Shown piece after piece: positions 26,444 to 35,082 of a DNA stretch of 64,000 nt (its first letter is position 1; each line of letters starts with the position of its first letter). Origin of the DNA: Burkholderiales bacterium (GTDB lineage: Bacteria > Pseudomonadota > Gammaproteobacteria > Burkholderiales > Burkholderiaceae_C). The position numbers and the translations under genes are program-made. The notes under the pieces are model-generated. The model saw nothing but the letters and a program-made list of their open reading frames with translations. It made no database searches and was not told the DNA's origin. The stretch spans positions 25,191 to 89,190 of the forward strand of contig JAFLDE010000008.1 in NCBI GenBank assembly GCA_017302655.1, given 5' to 3'.

Positions 26444-29068
26444 ATGAAAGCCGCCGAGATCCGCAGCACCTTCCTGAAATTCTTTGAGGGCAAAGGCCAC
26501 GCCATCGTGGCCAGCTCGCCGGTGGTGCCCGGGGACGACCCAACCCTGCTGTTCACCAACGCCGGCATGAACCAGTTCAAGGACGTGTTCCTGGGCTTCG
26601 ACAAGCGGCCCTACAGCCGCGCGACGACCAGCCAGAAGTGCATCCGCGCCGGCGGCAAGCACAACGACCTGGACAACGTCGGCTACACGGCCCGCCACCA
26701 CACCTTCTTCGAGATGCTGGGCAATTTCAGCTTCGGCGACTACTTCAAGAAGGACGCGATTGCCTACGCCTGGGAGTTGCTGACCGTTCATTTCAAGCTG
26801 CCGGCTGACAAGCTCTGGGCCACCGTCTACGCCGAGGACGATGAGGCCTACGACATCTGGCTGAAGGACATCGGGTTGCCGGCCGAGCGCATCGTGCGTA
26901 TCGGTGACAACAAGGGCGGCCGGTACATGTCGGACAACTTCTGGATGATGGGAGACACGGGCCCTTGCGGCCCCTGCAGCGAGATCTTCTACGACCACGG
27001 ACCCGAAGTCGCCGGCGGCCCGCCGGGCTCGCCCGAACAGGATGGCGACCGCTACATCGAGATCTGGAACAACGTCTTCATGCAGTTCAACCGCACCGAG
27101 GACGGGGTGATGCACAAGCTGCCCAAACCCAGTGTGGACACCGGCATGGGCCTGGAGCGCTTGGCCGCGGTGCTGCAGCATGTGCACAGCAATTACGAGA
27201 TCGACCTCTTCGCGGCCCTGCTGGCGGCGGCCAAGCAGGCCGTGGACCAAGCCGGTGCCGGTGACTGTGACGCGGATTCGCCTTCGCTGAAGGTCATCGC
27301 CGACCACATCCGCGCCTGCTCGTTCACCGTCTGCGACGGCGTCATCCCCGGCAACGCCGGCCGCGGCTATGTGCTGCGCCGCATCGCCCGCCGCGCCATC
27401 CGCCATGGCTACAAGCTGGGCGCGCGCACGCCGTTCTTCCATACGCTGGTGCACGCCTTGGTGGCGCAGATGGGCGAGGCCTACCCCGAGCTGCGCCAGG
27501 CCGAGAAGCGTGTCACCGACGTCCTCAAGCAGGAGGAGGAGCGCTTCTTCCAGACCATCGCCACGGGCATGGAGATCCTGGAAGCGGCGCTGGCCAAGGG
27601 CGAAGTGGACGGGGACACTGCCTTCAAGCTGCACGACACCTACGGCTTCCCAGTCGACCTGACCGCTGACGTATGCCGCGAGCGAGATGTCAGCGTGGAC
27701 CAGGCCCGTTTCCACGTGCTGCTCGAAGAGCAGAAGAACCGCGCCCGCGCCGCCGGCAAGTTCAAGATGGCTCAGGGCCTGCAGTACGAAGGCGCAGCCA
27801 CCCAGTTCCATGGCTACGAACACCTGGTGTGCGAGACCTCCAAGGTGGTGGCGCTCTACGTCGACGGCGCGGCGGTGAACGAAGTGCAGCCCGGCGAAGA
27901 CGCCGTCATCGTGCTCGACCACACGCCCTTCTATGCCGAGAGCGGCGGGCAGGTGGGCGACGCGGGCGAACTGCGCAATGCCAGCACGCGAGTGGTCATC
28001 GACGACACGACCAAGGTGCACGCCGACGTAGCCGGCCACCACGGGCACGTGGCCGAGGGCGCGGTGCGCCTGGGCGATGTCTTCAGCGCGCGCGTGGACG
28101 CCGAGCGCCGCGCCCGCACCGTGCGCAACCACAGCGCCACGCACCTGATGCACAAGGCCTTGCGCGAAGTGCTCGGCGCCCATGTGCAGCAGAAGGGCTC
28201 GCTGGTGAACGCCGAGCGCACGCGCTTCGACTTCGCTCACAACGCGCCGATGACGGCCGAGGAGATCCGTGAGGTCGAAAGCCTCGTGAACGCCGAGATC
28301 CTGGCCAATGCCGGCGCGAATGCACAGGTGATGGCCTTGGACGATGCCCAGAAGAGCGGCGCCATGATGCTGTTCGGCGAGAAGTACGGTGAGACGGTTC
28401 GCGTGCTCTCCATCGGCTCCAGCAAGGAGCTCTGCGGCGGCACGCATGTCAAGGCCACCGGCGACATTGGCCTCTTCAAAATCGTCGCCGAGAGCGGTGT
28501 GGCCGCGGGTATTCGCCGCGTCGAAGCGGTGACGGGCGACAACGCGCTGGCCTACCTTCAATCGCTGGAAACCGCGGTGCACGGCATGGCCGTCACGCTC
28601 AAGGCCTCGCCCGGCGAGCTCGGAGCGCGCTTGCAGGGCGTGCTCGACCAAATCAAGCAGCTTGAAAAGGAGCTGTCCACGGCCAAGAGCAAGCTGGCCT
28701 CGGCCCAGGGCGACGAGTTGCTGGCGCAGGCCATCGAAGTGGCCGGCTTCAAGGTACTGGCCGCCAAGCTCGAAGGCGCCGACGCCAAGACCCTGCGCGA
28801 GACCCTGGACAAGCTGCGCGACAAACTGAAGTCGGCAGCCATCGTGCTGGCAGCGGTGGACGGTGACAAGGTGCAGCTGGCCGCCGGCGTCACGGTCGAC
28901 CTCATCGCCAAAGGCCTGAAGGCCGGCGAATTGGTCAACCATGTCGCCCAGCAGGTCGGTGGGAAGGGCGGCGGCAAGCCGGACCTGGCCATGGCGGGCG
29001 GGAGCAACCCGGCGGCCTTGCCAGGTGCGCTGGCCAGCGTGAAGGATTGGGCTGCGGCCAAGGCATGA
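26444..29068 (+). CDS. alaS: Alanine--tRNA ligase
   Basis: Class II aminoacyl-tRNA synthetase of 874 residues, the usual length. The aminoacylation domain shows [20 protein letters not shown] and [19 protein letters not shown]. The editing domain has the zinc ligands in [12 protein letters not shown] (near residue 560) and [13 protein letters not shown]. The C-terminal oligomerisation domain ends [13 protein letters not shown]. The start [10 protein letters not shown] is standard. Its stop overlaps the start of the following acetyltransferase (ATGA), so the two are co-translated. Confidence 0.98.
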   Translation: MKAAEIRSTFLKFFEGKGHAIVASSPVVPGDDPTLLFTNAGMNQFKDVFLGFDKRPYSRATTSQKCIRAGGKHNDLDNVGYTARHHTFFEMLGNFSFGDYFKKDAIAYAWELLTVHFKLPADKLWATVYAEDDEAYDIWLKDIGLPAERIVRIGDNKGGRYMSDNFWMMGDTGPCGPCSEIFYDHGPEVAGGPPGSPEQDGDRYIEIWNNVFMQFNRTEDGVMHKLPKPSVDTGMGLERLAAVLQHVHSNYEIDLFAALLAAAKQAVDQAGAGDCDADSPSLKVIADHIRACSFTVCDGVIPGNAGRGYVLRRIARRAIRHGYKLGARTPFFHTLVHALVAQMGEAYPELRQAEKRVTDVLKQEEERFFQTIATGMEILEAALAKGEVDGDTAFKLHDTYGFPVDLTADVCRERDVSVDQARFHVLLEEQKNRARAAGKFKMAQGLQYEGAATQFHGYEHLVCETSKVVALYVDGAAVNEVQPGEDAVIVLDHTPFYAESGGQVGDAGELRNASTRVVIDDTTKVHADVAGHHGHVAEGAVRLGDVFSARVDAERRARTVRNHSATHLMHKALREVLGAHVQQKGSLVNAERTRFDFAHNAPMTAEEIREVESLVNAEILANAGANAQVMALDDAQKSGAMMLFGEKYGETVRVLSIGSSKELCGGTHVKATGDIGLFKIVAESGVAAGIRRVEAVTGDNALAYLQSLETAVHGMAVTLKASPGELGARLQGVLDQIKQLEKELSTAKSKLASAQGDELLAQAIEVAGFKVLAAKLEGADAKTLRETLDKLRDKLKSAAIVLAAVDGDKVQLAAGVTVDLIAKGLKAGELVNHVAQQVGGKGGGKPDLAMAGGSNPAALPGALASVKDWAAAKA

Positions 29069-29589
29069 CGGTGACGCTCATGATCCGCCGACCCACGGTG
29101 GCGGATGTGCCGGACATCCTCGCTGGGGTGTCGCGGCCTGAGGTCTACGCCGGCCTGCTGCAGATGCCCTACCCCAGCGAGGCGCTGTGGCGCCAGCGCA
29201 TCGAAGACATGGCAATGGGCCCCCAGACCGAACTCATGCTGGTGGCCGAGACGAACGCCCGCGTGGTCGGCATCGCCGGCCTGCACAGCGTGGGCGCCAG
29301 CCCGCGCCGTGCCCATGTGCGCAGCGTGGGGCTCTGGGTGCTGCCCGAGAACCAAGGTCAGGGCATCGGCCGCGCGCTCTTGGAGGCCTTGATCGACAGC
29401 GCCGAGAACTGGATGGGCGTGACCCGCCTGACTCTGGAGGTGAACGCAGACAACGCCGCCGCCATCGCCTTGTACCGACGCTGCGGCTTCGAACAAGAGG
29501 GTCTGCTGCGTGGCGATGTGCTGCGCAAGGGCCAGTACATCGACTGCCTGCTGATGGCGCGCCGCTCGGGTCTCCTCAAAACGAGTTAA
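29065..29589 (+). CDS. GNAT family N-acetyltransferase
   Basis: Acetyltransferase of 174 residues, resembling the YhhY/RimI-like group. It begins [18 protein letters not shown]. The acetyl-CoA site is [23 protein letters not shown] with the Q-x-x-G-x-G/A turn, and [20 protein letters not shown] follows. The substrate is unknown. The ATG at 29065 overlaps the alaS stop; a start a few codons upstream is possible but lies within alaS. Confidence 0.88.
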   Translation: MTVTLMIRRPTVADVPDILAGVSRPEVYAGLLQMPYPSEALWRQRIEDMAMGPQTELMLVAETNARVVGIAGLHSVGASPRRAHVRSVGLWVLPENQGQGIGRALLEALIDSAENWMGVTRLTLEVNADNAAAIALYRRCGFEQEGLLRGDVLRKGQYIDCLLMARRSGLLKTS

Positions 29590-29619
29590 GGGTTTCTCAG
29601 CCCCCCAGGACAAGGGGAA

Positions 29620-29644
29620 GGGAGGCCTTGTGGTGCGGCCTCCC
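29620..29644 (+). repeat. Hairpin between acetyltransferase and PEP-CTERM gene
   Basis: GGGAGGCC and GGCCTCCC form a perfect 8-bp stem with a 9-nt loop (TTGTGGTGC), 30 nt after the acetyltransferase stop. No T-run follows, so it may be a processing or pausing site rather than an intrinsic terminator. Confidence 0.55.
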
Positions 29645-29665
29645 CGTAGAGTTCTCAGTTGCAGT

Positions 29666-29681
29666 CCACTCGTTCGGGTGG
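29666..29681 (+). promoter_or_regulatory. Hairpin in the leader of PEP-CTERM gene 1
   Basis: CCACTCG-TT-CGGGTGG (7-bp stem with one G-U pair) ends 20 nt before the start codon and precedes the GGGAG ribosome site. It occupies almost the same position as the hairpins before the two large PEP-CTERM genes. Confidence 0.4.
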
Positions 29682-29701
29682 TGCGTTTTCTGGGAGTATT
29701 C

Positions 29702-30550
29702 ATGTCGCTTCGCAAGTCTTTTGTCGCCCTGGGCTGCGCCTCGGCGTTTGTGTTGCCCGCGGCGAACGCGGCCACGGCCAGCGCGGCCGCGTCATTCAGT
29801 CAGCTGACCGTGTACGTGTTCGACCTGAACCCGCTGGACAACGTCTCGCCGACGTTCAGCATCCTGAACGGTCCCTCGACCTACACCTATGCCCAACTGA
29901 ATGGGGGCGCTTCAGACAACGACTGCTGCACGGCCAATCACAGCTCTTCAGTGAGTGACGCGGGGCGCAGCATGTTCGCGTCCGTCACCAGCACCGCTCC
30001 GACGCTTGCGGCTGGCGCTTTGGTAGCCCCGGACGTGGTGATGACCGCGGCCCGTGCGTACGGCGCCCAGGTGTCGCTGATGTCCTCGTCCGTGATTGAC
30101 GCCAGCTTCCTGGCGCAAGGCAGTGCCACACAGAACTCGGGATGGTCCAGTTCGCAGGCCTCGATGCAGGTCGAGATCGGTGCTGGCACCTTGGTGCTGC
30201 TGTCGGTGGTGGCCGATGTGAGCGCCACGGCTTCCTCGACGACGGTGTCGAACCTTTACGCGAGCAGCTATGCCCAGGTCGGCTTCAGCCAGTCCTTCAA
30301 CGGGGCCTACGTGGGTAGCTACGGCTACATGAATGCCTACACCGGTTTCGGCTACGCCGAGGCAAATCCTTCGGTATCCTCGACTTTGAGCGGCTCCTAT
30401 GCGAATTTCGGCGCCAATGCCGTCAGCTTGTATTCGTCGGCGTATGCCTCGAGCAGCGTGCAGGCGCCCATTCCCGAGCCTGAAACCTATGCGCTCATGA
30501 TGTTGGGTCTGGGCCTTGTCGGTTGGGCTACCAAGCGTCGTCAGCGCTGA
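29702..30550 (+). CDS. PEP-CTERM sorting domain-containing protein
   Basis: Exported protein of 282 residues. A signal peptide (MSLRKSFVALGCASAFVLPA, then ANA) is followed by a Ser/Ala/Tyr-rich body with no known domain, and one CC pair near residue 75. The C-terminus is a complete PEP-CTERM signal: PIPEPETYALMMLGLGLVGW, then ATKRRQR, meaning PEP motif, hydrophobic helix and Arg-rich end. Exosortase should cut and anchor it at the surface. The ATG at 29702 is preceded by GGGAG; a longer upstream frame lacks a signal. A strong terminator follows. Confidence 0.88.
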   Translation: MSLRKSFVALGCASAFVLPAANAATASAAASFSQLTVYVFDLNPLDNVSPTFSILNGPSTYTYAQLNGGASDNDCCTANHSSSVSDAGRSMFASVTSTAPTLAAGALVAPDVVMTAARAYGAQVSLMSSSVIDASFLAQGSATQNSGWSSSQASMQVEIGAGTLVLLSVVADVSATASSTTVSNLYASSYAQVGFSQSFNGAYVGSYGYMNAYTGFGYAEANPSVSSTLSGSYANFGANAVSLYSSAYASSSVQAPIPEPETYALMMLGLGLVGWATKRRQR

Positions 30551-30575
30551 GCAGTCGCAAGTCAGCGCCCATGAA

Positions 30576-30605
30576 AAAGCCGCCCTCGGGCGGCTTTCTT
30601 GTTTC
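30576..30605 (+). terminator. Rho-independent terminator after PEP-CTERM gene 1
   Basis: AAAGCCGCC-CTCG-GGCGGCTTT forms a 9-bp stem with a 4-nt loop, followed by CTTGTTT. The position 25 nt after the stop codon fits. The A-run before the stem means it could also work for the convergent small gene. Confidence 0.85.
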
Positions 30606-30632
30606 GCCGTGAATTCAGCGTGAGGCGGTGGT

Positions 30633-30989
30633 TCAGCCCAAAGGGGCGACCGCAGCGCGGCCCAGGCGATCCATGCCCTTGCTCGGTTCAGGCTGAGGCG
30701 CAGGCCGCGGGGCCGGCGGCTCAGCCTGACGCTCATTGGCCTCGTCCGGCAGGTCACCGCCCGTGTCAGCGGGCTTGGGCAGGGCCATGTCAATCTTGCT
30801 GCGCTCCAGCGGCAACAGTTCGCGCTGCGTCAAGGACGGCGCCGGCTTCGGTTCGACCACCGGGTTGCGCTTGCCTGTGACGATGAGGCGCCCGAGCTTG
30901 ACCAGTTCGCTGGCCTGGCTGCTGGGCGCCGGCAGCGCGAAGGCCAGCGCCGCGACGGCAAGGACCAAGGCATTGCGTGACTTCGGCAT
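30633..30989 (-). CDS. Hypothetical small exported protein, proline-rich
   Basis: Protein of about 118 residues with no recognised family. It starts MPKSRNALVLAVAALAFALP followed by APSSQA, a clear signal peptide. The mature part has VKLGRLIVTGKRNP and then a Pro/Glu/Arg-rich stretch (AEPPAPRPAPQPEP), probably disordered. An alternative ATG at 31013 would add 8 residues; the ribosome sites do not decide. It is convergent with the PEP-CTERM gene and lies downstream of zapE, with a 128-bp gap. Confidence 0.6.
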   Translation of the reverse strand: MPKSRNALVLAVAALAFALPAPSSQASELVKLGRLIVTGKRNPVVEPKPAPSLTQRELLPLERSKIDMALPKPADTGGDLPDEANERQAEPPAPRPAPQPEPSKGMDRLGRAAVAPLG

Positions 30990-31117
30990 GGCGATCTCGG
31001 CGACTTTCGACATGGGGCGCAGTGTGCCGAGCCTGGAGATGGGCCGCCACGGGCAGGGGACGAAGCGGACGTTTGGCGGAATCAAGAGCCGGATTGTGCG
31101 ACGAACTGCAGCAGGCC

Positions 31118-32215
31118 TCAGGTCAGCGAGGTTTCCACCTCGCGGCGGGGCAGTTCGAGGTATTCACGGGACTGCATTTCCTGCAGCCGGCTGACGGTGC
31201 GCGGAAACTCGTGTGCGAGCGGCCCCTCGGTGTAGAGCTGCTCGGGAGGCACGGCGGCGCTCATGATGAGCTTGACGCGACGGTCGTACAGCACATCCAC
31301 CAGCCAGGTGAAGCGCCGCGCCTCGCTGGCCAGGCGGATCGGCATCTCCGGCACGTCCTCCAGGAACAGGGTGTGGAACTGCGTGGCCAGCTCCAGGTAG
31401 TCGTTCTGCGAGCGCGGCCCGCCGCACAGGGTGGCGAAGTCGAACCACACCAGGCCGCCAGCGCGGCGCAGCGCGCGCAGCTCGCGCTGCTCGATGTGCA
31501 GCACAGGGTCTTCGTCCTGCGCTTCGGCCAACTGCTGAAACAGGCGGAACATGCCGGCCTCGGCTTCGGCGCCGAGCGGACAGAAGTACACCTGGGCGTC
31601 GCTCAGGGTACGACGGCGGTAGTCGATGCCGGCGTCGACGTTGACGATCTGCATCGTCTCCTTGAGCAAGGCGATGGCCGGCAGGATGCGGTCGCGGTGC
31701 AGGCCGTTCGGGTAGAGCGCGTCGGGATGGAAGTTGCTCGTCGTCACCATGCCGATACGGTGCTTGCGCATGCCTTCCAGCAGGCGCAGGAGGATCATCG
31801 CGTCGCTCACGTCGGCGACATGGAATTCGTCGAAGCAGATCAGGCGGTAGCGGCGCGCCATGCGCCGGGTCAATTCGTCGATCGGGTCGGCGATGCCCTT
31901 GAGTTCATGCAGCTGGCGGTGCACCTCGCGCATGAACTCGTGGAAGTGCAGGCGCACCTTGCGCTGCAGGGGCACGTCGTGGAAAAAGCAGTCCATCAGG
32001 AAGCTCTTGCCACGGCCGACCCCGCCGTACAGATAGACGCCGCGCGGGATGGCCGGCTTGCGCAGCAGTTTGGTCACCGCATTGCGGCGCCGCTGCTTGT
32101 AGGCCAGCCAATCGTCCTCGCAACGCTGCAGCGCCATCACGCCGCCCAGCTGTGCGTCGTCCGCCTCGTAGCCTTTGGCCGCGAGCTCCGCCTGGTAGGC
32201 GGTGGTGCAACTCAC
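31118..32215 (-). CDS. zapE: Cell division protein ZapE (AFG1-like ATPase)
   Basis: P-loop ATPase of 365 residues of the AFG1/ZapE family, which acts on the Z-ring in bacteria. Walker A is YGGVGRGKSFLMD, followed by the family stretch FHDVPLQRKVRLHFHEFM. Walker B is LICFDEFHV, the sensor region is VTTSNFHPDALYPNGLHRDR, and FDFATLCGGPRSQNDYLELA lies in the C-terminal part. The start is a GTG 7 bp after the lpd stop, giving SCTTAYQAELAAKGY. It appears to be the last gene of the sucA-odhB-lpd operon, a common arrangement in Burkholderiales. Confidence 0.92.
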   Translation of the reverse strand: MSCTTAYQAELAAKGYEADDAQLGGVMALQRCEDDWLAYKQRRRNAVTKLLRKPAIPRGVYLYGGVGRGKSFLMDCFFHDVPLQRKVRLHFHEFMREVHRQLHELKGIADPIDELTRRMARRYRLICFDEFHVADVSDAMILLRLLEGMRKHRIGMVTTSNFHPDALYPNGLHRDRILPAIALLKETMQIVNVDAGIDYRRRTLSDAQVYFCPLGAEAEAGMFRLFQQLAEAQDEDPVLHIEQRELRALRRAGGLVWFDFATLCGGPRSQNDYLELATQFHTLFLEDVPEMPIRLASEARRFTWLVDVLYDRRVKLIMSAAVPPEQLYTEGPLAHEFPRTVSRLQEMQSREYLELPRREVETSLT

Positions 32216-32222
32216 GGTGATG

Positions 32223-33644
32223 TCAGAAGTTGAGCGTGCGCTTGTCCACGGCGAGCGCGGCTTCCTTCGTGCTTTCGCTCAAGGACGGGTGCGCGTGGCA
32301 GATGCGCGCGATGTCCTCGCTACTGGCCTTGAAGGCCATGGCCATCGCGCATTCGGCGATCAACTCGCTGGCATAGGGGCCGATGATGTGGGCACCCAGC
32401 AGCTCGTCGGTCTGCGCGTCGGCCAGCAACTTGACGAAACCCGTCGTGTCCCCCAGGGCCCGCGCACGGCCATTGGCGATGAAGGGGAACTGGCCCGCCT
32501 TGTAGGCGCGCCCTTCGGCCTTCAACTGCTGCTCAGTCTTGCCCACCCAGGCGATCTCCGGGCTGGTGTAAATCACCCAGGGCACCAGGGCGAAGTCCAC
32601 ATGTCCATGCTGGCCGGCCATGCGCTCGGCCACAGCCACGCCCTCTTCCTCGGCCTTGTGAGCCAGCATGGGGCCACGCACCACGTCGCCCACCGCCCAG
32701 ACGCCGGGCAGGTTGGTCTTGCAATCGTCGTCCACCACGATGGCGCCGCGCTCGTCCAGCTTCAGGCCCACGGCGTCGACATTCAGGCCCTGCGTGTTGG
32801 GCACGCGGCCGATGGAGACGATGAGCTTGTCCACTTCCAGGGTCTTGGCATCGCCTTTGGCGTCGGCGTAGGCCACGCTGACCCCGGCCTTGCCAAACTT
32901 GACTTCGCTGATCTTCACGCCGAGCTGGATATCAAGGCCTTGCTTCTTGAAGACCTTGGCGGCTTCCTTGGCCACGCCTTCGTCGGCTGCGCCCAGGAAC
33001 GCGGGCAGCGCTTCCAGGATGGTCACTTCAGCGCCCAGGCGACGCCACACCGAACCCATCTCCAGGCCGATGACCCCGGCGCCGATCAGACCCAGCTTCT
33101 TGGGTGTGCCCGCGATGCGCAGCGCACCGTCGTTCGAGAGGACGGTCTCTTCGTCGAACGGCGCGCCCGGCAGCGCACGCGCGCTGGACCCGGTGGCAAC
33201 GACGACCTGCTTTGCGAACAGGCTCGCATCGCCGGCCTTCAACTCGTAGCCGCCGTCGCGCGCGGCCACGAAGCTGCCACGGCCGTGGAAGAAGCTGACC
33301 TTGTTCTTCTTGAAGAGGTAGAGGATGCCGTCGTTGTTCTGCTTCACCACGGCGTCCTTGCGGGCCACCATCTTCGCCACGTCGATCTTCAAGTTGTCGG
33401 CGCTGATGCCGTGCTCGGCGAAGTGGTGGTTCAGGTGCTCGAAGTGCTCGCTGCTCTGCAGCAGCGCCTTCGAAGGGATGCAGCCGACATTGGTGCAAGT
33501 GCCACCCGGTGCCGGGCCGCCCTTGGCGTTCTCCCACTCGTCGACGCAGGCGACGTTCATGCCGAGTTGGGCGGCGCGGATGGCGGCGATGTAGCCGCCG
33601 GGACCTGCGCCGATGACGACGACGTCGAAGTTCTGGGTGCTCAT
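32223..33644 (-). CDS. lpdA: Dihydrolipoyl dehydrogenase (E3)
   Basis: FAD enzyme of 473 residues re-oxidising dihydrolipoyl groups of the 2-oxoglutarate dehydrogenase complex with NAD. FAD binding is [14 protein letters not shown], the redox disulfide is in [16 protein letters not shown] (about residues 47-58), the NAD site is [15 protein letters not shown], and the active-site base is His in [11 protein letters not shown] near the C-terminus. Length is standard. It is downstream of odhB, separated by 160 bp of palindromes. Confidence 0.97.
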   Translation of the reverse strand: MSTQNFDVVVIGAGPGGYIAAIRAAQLGMNVACVDEWENAKGGPAPGGTCTNVGCIPSKALLQSSEHFEHLNHHFAEHGISADNLKIDVAKMVARKDAVVKQNNDGILYLFKKNKVSFFHGRGSFVAARDGGYELKAGDASLFAKQVVVATGSSARALPGAPFDEETVLSNDGALRIAGTPKKLGLIGAGVIGLEMGSVWRRLGAEVTILEALPAFLGAADEGVAKEAAKVFKKQGLDIQLGVKISEVKFGKAGVSVAYADAKGDAKTLEVDKLIVSIGRVPNTQGLNVDAVGLKLDERGAIVVDDDCKTNLPGVWAVGDVVRGPMLAHKAEEEGVAVAERMAGQHGHVDFALVPWVIYTSPEIAWVGKTEQQLKAEGRAYKAGQFPFIANGRARALGDTTGFVKLLADAQTDELLGAHIIGPYASELIAECAMAMAFKASSEDIARICHAHPSLSESTKEAALAVDKRTLNF

Positions 33645-33666
33645 TCAGTATTCCTTCTCACATCAA

Positions 33667-33684
33667 GCCCCGATGCCGCGGGGC
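33667..33684 (-). repeat. Short hairpin downstream of odhB
   Basis: GCCCCG-ATGCCG-CGGGGC is a 6-bp stem in the odhB-lpd spacer, next to a larger nested palindrome. Confidence 0.5.
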
Positions 33685-33717
33685 GTCGCGAGCGGGATGC
33701 AGGGCTCGGCGCGGGTG

Positions 33718-33760
33718 TCGGGGAACCGGAACGTAGCAGCGCTACGTGAGGATTCCCCGA
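33718..33760. repeat. Nested two-stem palindrome between odhB and lpd
   Basis: An outer 8-bp stem (TCGGGGAA with TTCCCCGA) encloses a symmetrical 5 x 5 internal loop and an inner 7-bp stem (ACGTAGC with GCTACGT) around a 3-nt loop. The remaining spacer has no gene. It may be an mRNA stability element or a member of a dispersed palindromic family. Confidence 0.75.
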
Positions 33761-33804
33761 TCGGGACCCGAAACGACGCCATGCGCCCGCGCAGTAGCCC
33801 TCGC

Positions 33805-35055
<1,251 letters not shown>

Positions 35056-35082
35056 GGGTTTGTTCTTTCTTGAATCCTGGGT

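Noticed and set aside
26333-28942. 869-codon open frame on the minus strand
   Set aside because: It is the antisense mirror of alaS and reads as low-complexity His/Val/Gly sequence.
29590-29701. Sigma-54 (-24/-12) promoter before the PEP-CTERM genes
   Set aside because: I looked for a TGGC-N7/8-TTGC arrangement upstream of all four PEP-CTERM genes and did not find a convincing match.
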